DNA of 64,000 nt from Struthidea cinerea (Eukaryota; Chordata; Aves; Passeriformes; Corcoracidae), in assembly GCA_013397865.1 (NCBI GenBank), contig VZTI01000464.1, forward strand, positions 186,001 through 250,000. Reading direction: 5' to 3'. Below, in pieces: positions 40,701 through 55,700 of the stretch. The position numbers were made by a program, and so were the translations under genes. The notes beneath the pieces are model-generated. The model was not told the origin of the DNA. It did not search any database and saw only the letters and a program-made list of their open reading frames with translations. Each line of letters opens with the position of its first letter. Within the stretch, counting starts at the first letter, position 1.

Positions 40701-43700
40701 ACAAAGTGACGCACGCTTGCTGCGATGAAATATAGGAAAACTGGGGCCTTCAATAAATAGAAATATTGCTATGAGCCATCCAATATGGGCTTTATTGCAT
40801 AGTCTCAGCCTAACATTGATTTAGGACTTAAAGATATTCCTCATTGCTGCATGTTATAGTTACATGGGCAGTAGAAGTACAAAAAAAAGCTCATATATAT
40901 GGAAAAATATAGTTACTGATGTATTTCAAGTTCTTATACAAATCACAATTACCAGAAGGGTAACAGCTGCTTTTGTTTCAATTGAAAAGAAAAACTACTA
41001 TCAATATGAAACATTTTTAATTAGAACTACTGGCCTCCAACATCTTGTCTTTGCTATACATCACCTTGTTAGGAAAAAACAATAGAAAAAAATGGAAATA
41101 TATTAAATTTTCTAGTAATAAGCATGGTGAAAGTATTTTTCCTAAATAAGAATTTAGGATAGAGTACATAACTATTTAATAATTACACATTAAGTTAACA
41201 TAGGAAAATGTCAGATAGGGTGGATGTGACAACTAAGCAGTGTAAATGGCCTCTTCCACTCAAATCCAATATGCTAACCTTGATTTTTGTCACATTTTAT
41301 TACACTTTACTTATTAATTTTATTTAAATACACAGGGAAGCTAGTGACTGTCCTTCCACAGGAGCACAACACATGACACACAGAACACATCACTGCCTAC
41401 TGTAGATTTTATCAGTGCCAGCTTTGCTCCACAGAAGGACAACACAAGGTGAGTAATACAGTTTTCTGTACAGGATAAATCCTGCACTGTAAAAGCCAGC
41501 AGTAGTCCACAAAACCTCACACTACTAAACCATTTCTGTGTGTCCTTACTGTATTTCATTAAAAAATGTGGGATGAACAACAATGACATGAACAGTTACA
41601 GAGATTTTACTTATATGAAATAAACCAGTGCGCCCGAGAGCGACCTTGATCTCATACATAATCCTGAAACAGAATATAGTAAATAAATTATGTTATAGGA
41701 AGCTTAACAGCTGCTATTTGAAGTTTCCATGGGGAAGCAGCTGTTCAGTTGATTGGTCACCTTAAAAAAAATCCTAAATGAAAGAATTATACATTAACAT
41801 CCACAAGCAGCAGTTGTCTGTAACTGGAAATGCCAATATATGATTAACTTCCCTGAGGTCAAAGGCAAGGTAATTTAAAACAACGTAAAATGCAAATTTT
41901 TGAACTTAGATGAAAAAAGTAGCAAGGAGGAAGGCTACAGTCAGTATTCATACAGCAGAACTTTTGGTAAATGCAACATAGTATGCAGAAAAATTCTCGC
42001 CATATAAAATAAGGCACTAACTCTCAGGATAACAAAATGATTTTACAATTTCATCTCACTTCCCATCTGCAGACATCCATAGGCTTCTAATTCCTTCATG
42101 TGCATAAAAACATGTTCCTGGTGTCTCTGCTTCTGCACCATATTTATTGTGCACTGCCTTTTTTCAAAATTTTAAAGTAAGGGATAATGAGGCTGCATTT
42201 TCAAAACACTGCAGCCGCAGGTTTGGTTTTGCAGATGACACACCCATGCATGTAATCAGCACATGGAGTCACAACCGCATTTCAAAACTCAATCGCTTCT
42301 CAGTGTAAAAATTTATTGTGCCCATAAAAAGCTAAAAAACCTCACCAACCCCCCCCGCCACCACCCTTGACTACCAAAAATGCCAATATGTAATCCTGGA
42401 GCAAGTGACTGGCCACATAAGAATTGTGAGAATCAGCAACATAACTCAGGCATCATTTCAGCCACATATGCAGCTCTGCACAGATTATGGGTAGAATATG
42501 AATATTCCCTTCTGACTCTGTTCCCTTCCAACACATTCTGTTTGAGGAAAAATTAACTGTTCAGTGCCTCTGCATATGTAGCATCTGCTCCTTGAAAACC
42601 TAGTCCATTATGTTTGAAAAAAAACCCCAAAAAAACCAAACCCAGCATCAAAAAGCCTTTCTATTCTTATATCCAATTGTAACACAATATTGAAGAGGTG
42701 TTTTAACCTTTCTGTCACAAAAGCATTATGCAAGTGCGATGTTCAATTTTCCCATACAATCAAAAGAATCGTGGGGTAAATAAAAACCAAGAAAAAGGAA
42801 AATGACCCCACGGCACACAATGTACAGAACACCAAAACACTCCCTCCCTTCCACAGGAGCATGTACAAAATACTGCAGATTTCAACACTCACGGCTATCG
42901 TAGCATATATTGCCCAGAGCACGTCCTGTTTGAAGCAATACTTCCTGGTCTTTGCAGTTTAACAGCTGCACCAAGGGAGGGATCAACCCAGCATCCACAC
43001 AGGGGTTCCGCATGAATTCTGCAAATAAAGCAAAGCCTGTTAATGCAAGGCCAGCTATTTCCAGTTTCATCAATTCCAGTTACACTGGCCTGGCAACTGG
43101 GCCTTTTGTGTGCCTAAACACGTGCACAGACAAACAGTGTAAATTCTCATGCAAGTTTCTAGAGAATAAGCCCAAGTCAGGATTTGGGCTTAATTCTTTC
43201 CATTATTTGCTAATTTAGAAGGAATTAAGGGTATTTAATTGACTTCCATGGAAACTAATTTAACATAGTTTAGACTAAGCATATTTTTAGCATCACAAAG
43301 AAGTGCTGAAAAGAACAGTGAATTCACAACAAATTCAACATAAACTAGAATTACTAAATAACACAAAACATGACTTAAAACTAGTATTCTAGAGCAGCAT
43401 TTTTTACTCTCTAGTCCCTTAAATAGAATTCTGGAAAAGCTTTTGCTTTAAAAGAATTTAAAAAAAAATAATTAAAACTCAGTTTTAACAGGCTTTTATT
43501 TGGAAGGCGAAGAAAGGAACAGAAAATGAGAAATACAAGAGTTTATGTGAACCCGAAAGCCCATAGTTTTCCGCAAACTAACACTGCCTACCATGGGAGG
43601 AAAGGTAGAGGATCCATCCACTGCAAGCTCTCTGCCCTTCCCTCCTGCTATGCCACAGAGAACCAAAGAATTATTTCACATCTGTTTAAGTCATAGAGAA

Positions 43701-46700
43701 CTATTCTGGTGTTAGAGACATAAAGGGCTGTTTTCCACCAGGAGATAAAGCTAGGCAGGCATTGTGCTGCACATTTTAAAAAGCAGTTTTATAGAAGGAA
43801 CCACCTGATACAGCAGTGTTACTTCACAGTTTACTACAGAGCGCCCTTTAGAGATGTAGTATTGTAAGGCAAATGGTCAATATGTTTTTGATTTGTTCTG
43901 AGCTACAGAATCACAGAGTGGGTAAGATTGGAAGGGACCGCAATGGCTCATCTGGTCTAATCTTCCTGCTTAAGCAATGTCATCCTAGAATGCATGGCAC
44001 AGGATTGCATCCAGATGGTTCTTGGGTATCTGCAGTGAAAGAAACTCCACAACATCTCTGGGCAACCTGTTGCCGTCCTCGGTCACCTGCACAGTAAAGA
44101 AGTTCTTCCTACATTGGTCAGGTCCCCTCTGTTGTCTCTTCTCGAGGCTGAACAGACCCAGCTCCCTCAGCCTTTCCTCGTAAGAGATGCTCCAGTCCCT
44201 TCATCGCCCTTGTGGCCTCTGCTGGACCTGCTCCAGGAGCTCCATGTCTCTCTTGTGCTGTCTTGAACTGGACACAGTAATCAGGATGCAGCCTCACCCG
44301 GGCTGAGTAGAGGGGCAAGTTATGTCACTTTCTGATCCTAAACAATATTGGATCTTTCAGAGTGAGTTTACCTTTGTGTTACTTAGTCATTTATGAGACA
44401 GAATGAAGCAGGGTGTACAATCTCCCTAAAAATAGACAAGAAAATTTTTCTGATTCTGGATCAACAGAACTCCTCATGCCAATAACTCAAAGACTTCATA
44501 CAATGCTTGAAGTACAAATACATCTTAAATACTCCCATTGTTACACCTATTACAATGTTCTTTGATGTTTCAGTACAAAGTCTAGTCTCTTTTGTATTTA
44601 ATCCTGCAGTGTTGTTTTAGCTAAAGAACTGTCAGAGGTAAGCAATTCTCACGTGATGATAAACTCTGATACATCAACAAGGAGATTAAGAAGAATCAGC
44701 AATATCTATACACTTGCACAGGTCCAAGAGAAGATAGTTGTGAGCACAATTAACCCACCTTCCTAAGGTACTGGGACATTTTAGAATTGGGGCCAGATGC
44801 TACAGTGTGATAAATGGTGATAGTATCCATTGTAATGAACATAACAAATATCAGATACATCTGGTCTTTAAAACTGGTCTTGCCACGTCCTTGTAATGTT
44901 CAGTCTATTTCTTTATTATCCACTTTCAACTTCATTGCAGCATTTATTTACTAGATGTATTTAGTTTCTTCCTCTGTCTTCTCTGTCCCCTCAGCCTCTT
45001 CCTCTCAATTGCCTGTAAAAACTCTTCTGTTCCTCAGCTACCCCTGCATCACTTTCCTTTACACCCACTAATTTACCAGTCTCTACATCATCAAAGTCAG
45101 AATTTTTTTTCTCCTAGGCTGTATCAGGAAATGAAAGTTATTGTCTCCTAAAAGACCGAGAGATCTCAGTCTGTTCTGCTGTTTATTTAGGTTCTTCCTC
45201 ACGTGGTGAAAAGGAGTAAGAAACCCTTCCTCTACCCTCCCTTCATTTGGAGTGAGCAGAAGCTTTTTCAGCAACAAAATAATTGGTCGATATGCTGAGC
45301 AAACCTGTATTTAACAAGGTCATGTAACAGCAAGAAGTAAAAGAAATGGCGCCGTATGTATCAAAACAGATCTGTGTAACAGGAACAAAAATGTAGTAAC
45401 TGCAACTACTTTTGCAGCTGATACTACACAGAGGTAATAGAAAAATGAGAAAGTGATTGACAACAGAGTCTTTAAAAGGTTTCCACTAACCTGGGAGAGA
45501 AATGAAGCAGATCCTTTGAAGGAAACAGTGAAGAATTGCTTAAGAAGTTAGGAGGAGAACCACTGAGGACAGAGTAACATAAACCGAAAGAACAAGATTT
45601 TGAAAGAGAAATGTAATTGTGTTGTAGTACTACAGACTGTGAAGATTATGTTCTCTCACTCCTGCATGTGGTAAAGACTAAAAACCTTGGAAGAGGGTTT
45701 AAAAGGTCCACAGTGGAGAGAGAAACTCCACATAACAACTGCCTCTGAGCCTTCATGATGCTCACATGATGGCTGTACTTGGAGAGACATATGTGACTAA
45801 AAGGAGTTTTTTATGTTTGGGTGTTTAAAATAGGAGAGAGAAATATGAGCTCAAGCTGGGAGGAGGAAGAGTCACATGAGCAGAAGAGGTGAAACAGTAA
45901 GAGCACAAAGAGGTGAAAAGGAAGAGATGAAACAAGACAAAACCACTAAGGCAAGTAGAGAGATTTGATGTGATCAGATGTGTTTGTGTGTAAGACCAGA
46001 TGAGGGGAAAGTGAGAGGAAAACAAGAAGTGGGGAAGGAAAAGATACTCTTTTATCATTAACACCCAAAATCAGAGGCTCTGCTCCCAGCTCTGGCAGTA
46101 GTGCATGGCATGACCACTCAGGGAACGGGTTTAATGCCTACTATCCACAGAATGTTGATAACACTAATTTCTCAAAATGCCCTGAAGTTTGTTGAAAACA
46201 GGTACAATATAAGCATTAAACTCTTGTATTTTCATGGGATAAAGAAAATAATAGAATTCAAATGAAGTATTCCTTGCTATCCTGCTTAAGTAACTATTTC
46301 AACAGAATTAGAATCCAATGAGAAATACCCAGATGATCTCAGTCTTGAAAGCACTGGGCACCTTAAATAATTTCTGAATACCTCCGCTTTAACCTTGGCT
46401 GACAGAGGTCCAAGTTACACCTGCAAATTACTCTAAAAAAAAGACAAAAGCTATTTTGTATGATGAATGAGGTAAAATGCCAGCTTTTCTGAGAGTGTAC
46501 ATAAAGCATCAGTTTAAAACCTGTCAGGGTAAAAGGACACATTAGAAACTACTACAGACATTTCATGTGTTATTTCAAGTTTGAAATATATTGGCTAAAA
46601 TGTGCCGTAAGAGAGTCTTTGAGGAAACAATACATAGTAATCAGTTTAGCTACTGTGAACATTGATTTTATTCTTAACTTTTCCCTCCTTGGGTAGGAGC

Positions 46701-49700
46701 TAAAAGGACCAACTGTGAGGACACATGGTTGACAGTGATGTCCTAAATGTACTTGTTATGAATTCATTAGGTACAGAAAAAAAAGCCTGTGATACATTTG
46801 CCTAAATCTCTATCATTCTGTAACATTTCTAAATTTAAATTTCTATGTACACATTTTTTACTGGCTCTTTATCTAAATGATTTTAACACTTAAAAACTAA
46901 ACATACATCTTTTCTTTCTCATTAATGTTGTTTGTGAATAACCATATCTAGCTCTGTCTCAAAACCAGCAAATAGGGTGGAGGTCACCATGGGGGTATCA
47001 GTAAGAAGCTGTAGTTTTGTGATTCCACAGAAAAGGTGGAAAAGGAATGTGAAAGTAGTCAGCAAGAATGTAGCCCTTTTTTCTGAAGAGGCATCAGCAG
47101 GAGAGTTTACAAAGGGAGGGGGATAAGGCTGCCAGGACAGCAGTTAAGGGACATCATACTTTTCTCTGTCTGGCCTGTGGGGAAGGAAAGTCCAGAATGG
47201 AATCTGTGCCTCTTTGGCTGGGACAGCAGCAAGTCCAGGAATGAGAAAAGTCAGCCACACACGTTCTCTACCCTCATCACAGGGTCTGCCCATAGTGTCT
47301 CCCTGCAGGTATGAGGCCATTCTTCTGAGCTCAACACACACAAGTATTGTGTGAGCTTTAAGATAAACCTGTCTAAAGAAAAGTTTAAATAGTTTTATTA
47401 TTATCTCCTACGTTATATAATATACTGTATATATATAATCCATACCAAAATGGACCTGATTCTTATTTGGGAGTTTGGGCTCTGTCTTGGGGTGATTAGT
47501 TTGGACAGGCTCTAACACATATAATGCTCTTTAGGTAGGACTGATTGGTTTCAGTGTGGTATCAAAGGCCAATAATCTTATGACAAATCTCAGACCAAAG
47601 AAATTATCTACTATCCTTTAACCATCTGTATAGATCCTACTGCTGTAACTATGGGCACTATGCATAACACTGTGCATGTCTCTTTCTACATGCTGTTCAT
47701 ATAGAAATGCATTTCACCAGTGGTGGGCTATTTCTGCCCAATAAATTACGTTACTGTCTTAAAAACTAAACAGCATGAAAGAGAAAAAAAATTCCAGCAG
47801 CCAAATGCTGTATTGATTGTATTAAAAAGTAGAGAAAAAAATTAGACAAAACAAAAAGAGTGAAAGGGAGGGACATGAAAGGTGTCTAAGCTATAAAATG
47901 AAAACATAAATGAAGTAAAACATACTGACAAGTGAGGTGAAAAACTGAAGATGTTCCAGCAGAAAAGTTCTTGTAGAAAACCTCACCATTTCTGGCTACT
48001 TCTGCTATGATGTTAGCTACTTTTGCTGTGCAGGAAGATTGTGGCGTCAACAGACTCGCGAACACCTGAAGAACTCCACTTTTCTGGATTTTTTCACTTG
48101 TCTCCATATCTGAAAAACACATCACACAAAAATGACTTGTGCATCAAATTGCTTTGGGGAAGAACAGAATGAAAAGCAGAAGGGAAGTCTTCTCAAAAGT
48201 AATTATGGAAGTCATTATTTCCCATATGAGAAGCCAGCTGTTATTTCAGTAACCATACTTATTTTATCTGATGTACTCATAGAACTTAATACTTTGCCAT
48301 TTCTAATCAATTGATCTTTATAAGGTAATGGCTATATAAGTATACACAGATAAATACTCATTCTTACATGGTGAAAATACTGGAGAGACTGGTAGAAAGA
48401 CTAAAGGTCATAAACTGATATGCAGGAGATGAAGGTATTATATAAAAGTCAAGGAATGACACTGCGAAGAGATATATTACTGGAAATGTTCAAGGAATGA
48501 TGGGGGAAAAGTCTTTACAGTTTAGGGTACAGCTTAATGCAGTGTAGGAATCAGAAACTGGAGAAGAGGGAGAGCTAAGATGATCCTGGTTCTAGACTTG
48601 TCTTGCACTCACTTAAGTATCTTCTATGTTACTCTGTTACTCAGTAGTTCCAATATAGCCTCAGTAGAAGGGAAAGGGAAAACCACTTGAGTTTCCTGTA
48701 GTAGATATCAAAGATTTGTGACAAAAGCTCTCCCCTTTCTGTACGTACTAAGAGGAATTGTGCAGCTGCTCCCTGACAGGGCCCCACCTAACACTGCTGG
48801 CCAACAGCTCTGTAACAAACTGAAAACCAACACTGGTTCAACTGCAGTTAAAGACAAGGTACTAGATGCCACGACATATTTTTCTAATGCTTTAAGAAAT
48901 GGCTTATTTGAGATGAATATTAGTGTGACATACTAATAATATGACTAGATGGTAGCTATCATTTTAGAAAGCAGCATGACTCCTTAAGCCATTTATAAGG
49001 GAAGTTTTTTGCATTCTTCAGAGTTTACTGTGAGATGGTCCAATTGATGACTTTTGCAAAGCAAAACAAATCCATCTGAAAGCAGTTTGCAACCACTGTT
49101 CAGTTGTGCTTCACCTGTGAATTGATAACAACATACCACCCCCTCTCTCCTCTTCCTCCTCCCTTTCCCCACTCTCAGGGCTGCAACTGAATTTGATTTG
49201 TGGCAGCCCCAGGACCACTCAGCTGCCTCCGACAGTGGGAGAGATCCACTCAAGCTGCCCCTGAACAGAAGCAAGCACAAGCCTGGCAGAGGTGACTCAC
49301 ATGGGTTTTGTGGCTCACACACAGTACGTACATGCTTCAGTGTCTGTTATGGCTACATGACAGAAAACAGACTAAAAAGTGAGAACTTCAAGTCCGGATT
49401 GCAGTTATGCCTCCCATTTCTGTATATAATTCCAATTTGGGATGTTGGTGTTTGGCTAGGACCACTCAGCTGCAATATGTCAGTGATGACATCTGATTAC
49501 AAACAGATTAGGCATCAATAAAGATAAATCTCAACATCTCATGCATAATGTAAATGCTAATTATTATTAACTGTTTGCAATCTAGTTAACTGCAATTTTT
49601 GAAACACACTGAAAAAACCTCTCAAAAGATATAATGCGAAGGAGCTTATGGCTCATTTGGAAGCTTTTATAAACTCTGACATATAGCATGTATTTAGTAG

Positions 49701-52700
49701 CAATATTTTCCAATGGATATAGACACGCAAAATGAATGTTTGAATTTAGAGAAAATCATAGCAAGACTGAAGACTGGTCCAGACATCCTAGATGTCTATT
49801 AAGGAAGAGCCTCTCTCTCCTTTAAGTTCAAAACTCAAAGTGCAGAATTCAAAATGCAAAATATGGATGTGTGTGAACCTGTATTAGTAGGCAGGAGACA
49901 TAAATGCATTTTCTCCTGTCATGCTGCTGAGATAGACAGTATCCAGTCATATTTTTTTGGTCTGTAGTTTGATGGACTCACTACTGTGCAAAGCATGAAT
50001 TACATAAGTACAACTAAATATATCCTGCAAGAAGTGGGAAAATAAAATTAAGTGCTTCTGTGGGCAAGTTGCGTGCAGCAGATACACCCTGATTTATTTT
50101 ATTAAGAAAAGCAAGTGAGCGCCAATAAAAGCACAGCCCTAACAGACCTCTCAGAAATTGGGAAATCAGCTGGGATCACACAGATGAAAACTGACCAGTG
50201 ACTTGTTCTTACTCTGAAGCAGTAGAGGAGACACACCTGCATATATTCATCCTTTCAAACCAACATCCTAATGTTTCTTATTAGCCAGCTGGGTATCAAT
50301 GTCAAACTTTTGCTAGTCATAAAAGAGGGAAGAGTAATTCATTTGACCAGCAGTGAGTGCAGAACACCCCTACCCCTACTCTACCCTGGGTGAGCGCTCA
50401 AGCATCATTATCTGTGGAAAAGCACATTACTCTGGCATCAGGCAGAAGAATTACTACTATCAGCCCACAGTGCTCTCTGAGGCATTTTTGCCAGGAATTG
50501 CCTTAGGTGTAAAAAATGCCACAGGGTGCTTCAGCTTGTCTACTCCAAGTCTAAGTAAGCACTGCTCTTCCTCTGCAGAACACATACAATTTACACTTGG
50601 TGTAATATACAAATTAATTCAGTTTCAAAATAGAGAGATGACAGCATGACGCTAAATCTTTGCAAGTAGTTTATAGTAGATCCTCCATATAAGGCATCCT
50701 AATAGAATGTGCCAGGAAAATTACTCTTCCATCCTCATGCAAATTACTCTGTTTTGTATCTGAAAAATAAATCCATTTTTTCCAGGGATTCTGTGTTCAT
50801 CATATTAAAGTTCTAATAAAGAAGGTGGAAAAAAAAATGCTGTAATATACAAATTCATTTCTTAAGTCACATATAATTAGCAGATATTTTTGTTATAGCA
50901 AACCAATCTTGCTGGAGTTTTGAAATGCTTAAACAAGGACAGGTATTGTTAAATATAGCATTTTTGCTCAGTAATTTTTATATTCTTTCAAAGGGGGAAG
51001 ACTTAACAGGCAAATGATGCACAGGGGTGCCCTGCAAAGTCCAGACGAAGATCTTCAATCACCCTTCACCTGTCTGCAGAGTCAGCTGTACGCTCAGTTC
51101 AGGTACTAAGTGTTAAAATGCACATCTGTAGAAGAGAATACCAGGGTGGAGGTCTTGAGGATGATTTCAGCACAGCTATAGGTATATAAGCATTGCTTAT
51201 AGTGCCCAAATGGGACAATTGCTTCACTTGCAAAACATGAGCAAACCATCCAGTGTGTGACTCTCCTTCGTGCTCAGCTTCATATAACACATGTCCTGTA
51301 TAAATACATAAAACATACAGGGACACAGGAACAGAAATGAAGGGAAGTGTGTGTTGTGTTATTCTTTGGAGCGGACAATAGATTGTCGTGTTTACGTAGC
51401 AGTATTTTCACTATGATTGTAAAAACCATCAGTTGTTTCTGATTCTGCAGAACCTGAGACTGGGAGACCACACACACCAATGCTGCTGAGGTGCTGGTAC
51501 CTGTACCACTGCCTGGCTCTAGGAGAAATAATGTAGGGTTTGCCGAGTTAGAAACTGCTAGTGGCTTTAGCATAGGCAACCCTCAACTCTTGCCTTTATT
51601 TGTTCTCTTCAGAGGCTGGAAAAAGCCCACCTGGCTTCCTGTCTCTCTGTGTGTATGCACTGAAGAGCTATTATTTATTAAGGATATCAATCTTCTGCAT
51701 GCTAGTTTCATTCTGGGCTTCCTAGTAAATTATTAGAGGCTAAATTATTTTGAAAACTTATTTCAGTTGTCATCTTTTAAATTGCTATTTCAATTGTAGT
51801 TGGAGCATGTAAACCCAAAAGATTTCTCCAGGCGCAAGAAAGACCTAGGCAAATCTCTGCCACGTATTCTCCTCCTGTGCTTTCTATACTGGCCAAAAAG
51901 GAAATCACAGCCAACATTCCTTTAGCAGAACTGCATCCCCTTTAAAATCTATTAAATTTGTGTCTGAAAGAAGCCTAGCAATCTAGATAGCCTGACATTA
52001 GGGTGCCACACCTAATAATCCTTTTGCTATCTGTGATGTATCTGTGATTTCAAATGCTTTCTTTCAAAGCCTGATTTTCAGTCTGCTTACACCAGCCCAC
52101 CCCTAGAGCTGTTCCCTGTCTCAAAGCAAAGAAACTGTAGGACTGTAACAATGCTGCATTAAAACCAGCCCTTTTGCACACAGTCTAATACAGCATAATT
52201 GGAAGGGAAAACCCTCTAAGGTTAAGCCTGCTGCTTTAGATGTCTCCTTGTATCACTAGATATCAAGACAAAGGGTATGTTAGATCACATAGTGTCAAAA
52301 TCTTATTAATGTCATAGCTGAGTGATTAAAATGTCAATATGCTTGCTTTTTGTGGTTTTTGCAGTGCCTGAAGTCAGAATAGTTAAGGGTGTGGGCAGGA
52401 AAATCTTTAATGCCACAGATCAGAACTGGAGAGCTGAGCACCATGGCTATCAGACTGGTTAATTACGTAGCAGAAATCATAGGAAAAAAATCTAATGTGT
52501 TTAGAATTAAATTCTACGCTCTCTTCCCTCTCAGCTCTACTTCCTCTGAAATTTCACTTCCCTCTATTCACTGTTTTCTGCTCTCTGTATTATTTTGTAC
52601 ACCTTCAAGTGAAAGAAAAGGCAGAAAGGGGGAAGGGAAAGGCAAGAAATATCTATTAGCAGTGCCTTGCTAGCAGAAGAAAGCTATAGGCTCACCATTC

Positions 52701-55700
52701 CTACTCCCTAGGAACAACGAGTTTAAGTTACACTATTATTAGTAACCCAACAGTAGTGGGGGCTAGCACTGCAATAATTCCCATGTTGTGGAGCTTCACA
52801 CCACAGAATTATAAATAAACAGCTTTGTGAGGGTCCCCTTTATTAAGCTAACCATGTTTACCATGTACTCTTTTGAAAAATGCATGTCTTTCTAGCTGCA
52901 AAGATGTTTTATAAAACTACTGAAACTACTGCAGAAAATTACCTTAGCTTGATAATGTTCCTCCTACATGTACTCTCATCAGAAAGAGAAAGATGAACAC
53001 ATGAATAAATAATGATGAACCACATATATCATAAAAGGAAACTTCCATCTGCTCTTTTAGGAGGCAGAAGGGAAGAGAATGAAGGGAACAAGCGATATCT
53101 TTCGAACTGGCACATGCTCCTCACCACCACAATAAGAAGGTTCATGTGACCAAGTGTAAGCACTGATGCTCTCTCCATATACAGCCTCCCTCATGAAACA
53201 TTGTCCCTCTCTCCACAGCCTCCTACTGTATTTTTCAAACCACAAAATGAAGATTTTAGTCTGGCTACAAAAGCACAAAAAATGAGTTGTAAAAAACCTC
53301 AGAAAAACAAATTATATGCTCTCATGAAACAAAGAATGCACCACTGATAAGGACATTTTGCTTAACAATCCTTAACCGAAGAGTCTGTTCTAATTATTAA
53401 GAGTTATTTTTACAGGGGAAAAAAGAGTCCTTTAATAATAATAATTTATGGGTAAAAATAACTGTATACATTTGATTTCTTTTTGGCATGCTCCTCCTCA
53501 CATGAGGAAATCCCCAAAATCTGCTTGCTCACTTATCCTTCAAATTAGACACCTATGAGGCAAGGAGGAAGGATTCTTCCTTAGCTGTACAAATGTTTCC
53601 ATCATGGTGTTTGCTCTGTTTTGTCTCTGTCAGCAGCTACAGGGCAACTTCAATTCCTATTTTTAATGAAGAAAGAGACAGTACACAGATGTTTGTAATT
53701 AAAATCTCAGCTCTAACAAGGAAGGAAGGACAGATGGAGAGACAGATTTATCAATCAACTAGCTGCATGAGTCCCGATGATTAAATTCTCCAAAAGCTAC
53801 ATCCAAAGTATAAAAGTGAATTTCAGGATGAGATTCTACACATTGAATAGCCTGTTGCAAGTACCAATAGAAGTAAAAAGTATGTGACATCTTTGCCTTC
53901 AATGAATAAAAATGCATGCCAATACTTCCACGAATAGGTCACAGCACAAGGCAGAATATTCAAGTTAGGCAGCTTGGAACCCCTGAGTTCCTGAACTGGA
54001 TCCAGTTTAGAGCCCTGGCACATAGCTGGTGGATTTATCCGAGCTGTTCCCTTGCTCCCTCTTTCTGACTCACCCTCTCCAGGATGTAACCACTTCAGTA
54101 GCAAGGTTGCTGAAAGAGTTTGATGTCAGTGCCTGAGCTGCCAAGTTTGTTGTGCGGCATCTTAGTACAAATGTCATACACTCACATCTCTGTGTTTTGT
54201 ATTCAGCCTGTGTGGACATTTTCCCCTGCCTCTCTTACTTGTACTGACTGAACTTAGTACAGGTCCCAGAGTAAAGGGTATTCTCATGCTTTAGTTTTTC
54301 AAAATGTATAACAAATGCTAGTCCTGTGGAGTAAAATCCTTTTCCCAAATTTGATTTAGTTTATTAACATCAAATCAAATTTGAAAGCTGATCATTTTAT
54401 ATTCAGGAAATCTAAATGCTTCATGTTCCTTTTAAGCAATCTCTTAAGAGTGCTCTTAAGTGAGCTGAAATGCCTGCTGTGAAATTCCACCCTTTGCTTA
54501 TTGAAAGAGTACATCTACACATAAAGGAATTTTTTAATCTACTGGTATTTTTAGTGAGCTGTGCTATCAGAGTAGCTTGAAGAAAACCTGATCTAAAAAA
54601 GATCACATTTTTAAGTTATAAGGGACTGGGGCAAAGCTAAGAATGAAACTGCAGACCTGAAATTGTGAATTACATGATCTGTAAATATAATCTTTTTGGT
54701 AAAAAGTAGGCGTTTTCCTTTGCATTTTTGAAATGCAATACAGAAGCAAAAGAAAAGGCCTGCCTTTTGAAAATGCAGTACAGTGGCAATCTAAAAAAAA
54801 GATGTGTCAATTCTATTATCTGGAACTGCTATTCACTGATGCCTTTTGCAAAGAAAAAATGTAACAGTTAATCTTTATTTGGCACATCGTGTATTCAGTG
54901 AATAGCACTTGGAATTTAACACTTGGATAAACATTTAACTATCTGGCACTAACTAAATACATCACTATTAAGGGGAATTTATGTAAAATATAATCCCACT
55001 AAGCAGCAGTGATTACCATTCAGTATCATTAGGGTGAGCCAGTTTACTGGGACATAGTCCAATAAAAAGCAGTCACCTTGATTTAGTATAGTTATACTAT
55101 AATAATAAAATATAAACAGCACTTAATGAAGAAACATTTCTGGATTATGTGTGTACACTATCATGACAAGGCAACAGCCCATGAGCTAAGATGCAACAAA
55201 CATCCTTTTCCAGCAAAAAGGAGGAACACTTTATAACACAGTATTTGAGCCAAAACTCCCACTTTAAAAATACTCATCAGGATCCCCAATGTTTAGCAGG
55301 GCATTTGACTAGAAATCTTTGCAGGTAAGCTTAATGGCCTGCGATGGGCTTGACTGACTGAGCTGGCCCAATTCAGTTTGAACTCCTGGCTCTGTCACAA
55401 GAGATGATCTGTGTCAGAGGCAGACCAGAGATTCTTGCTGGTCTGACATGGGGGGTTTTGGTTTGACTGCTTCCCAGCAGCCACTCAGGTACCTGCATTT
55501 AGCTTGGTTTTTGTTCTGTCAAAAATTTTATCTTTATATCTGTTTCTACCTTCTGCTATTTCTCTCCTTCCTCTAAAATAAAAATCTTACATTCCACTGC
55601 GTTCCTTGTTACTCATCCACTTAGTTTCATTTCTTCCTTTTTCATTTCTACTCCCTCTCCCTCCCTCGGTTAGAATAGACATTAAATGCATTATGCCCGC

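Larger units (their letters stand above)
30213..42892 (-). other. RAP1GDS1: RAP1GDS1 intron 4
   Basis: A 12680-base intron upstream of cassette exon 5. It holds a small tandem repeat at 35146-35206 and a C8 run at 42349-42356. I recognise no interspersed repeat in it, which is notable for its length. Confidence 0.9.
43019..47986 (-). other. RAP1GDS1: RAP1GDS1 intron 3
   Basis: A 4968-base intron. It contains the minus-oriented CR1 at about 43905-44319, a purine-biased stretch at 45825-46045 and a short TA repeat at 47411-47438. Confidence 0.9.
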
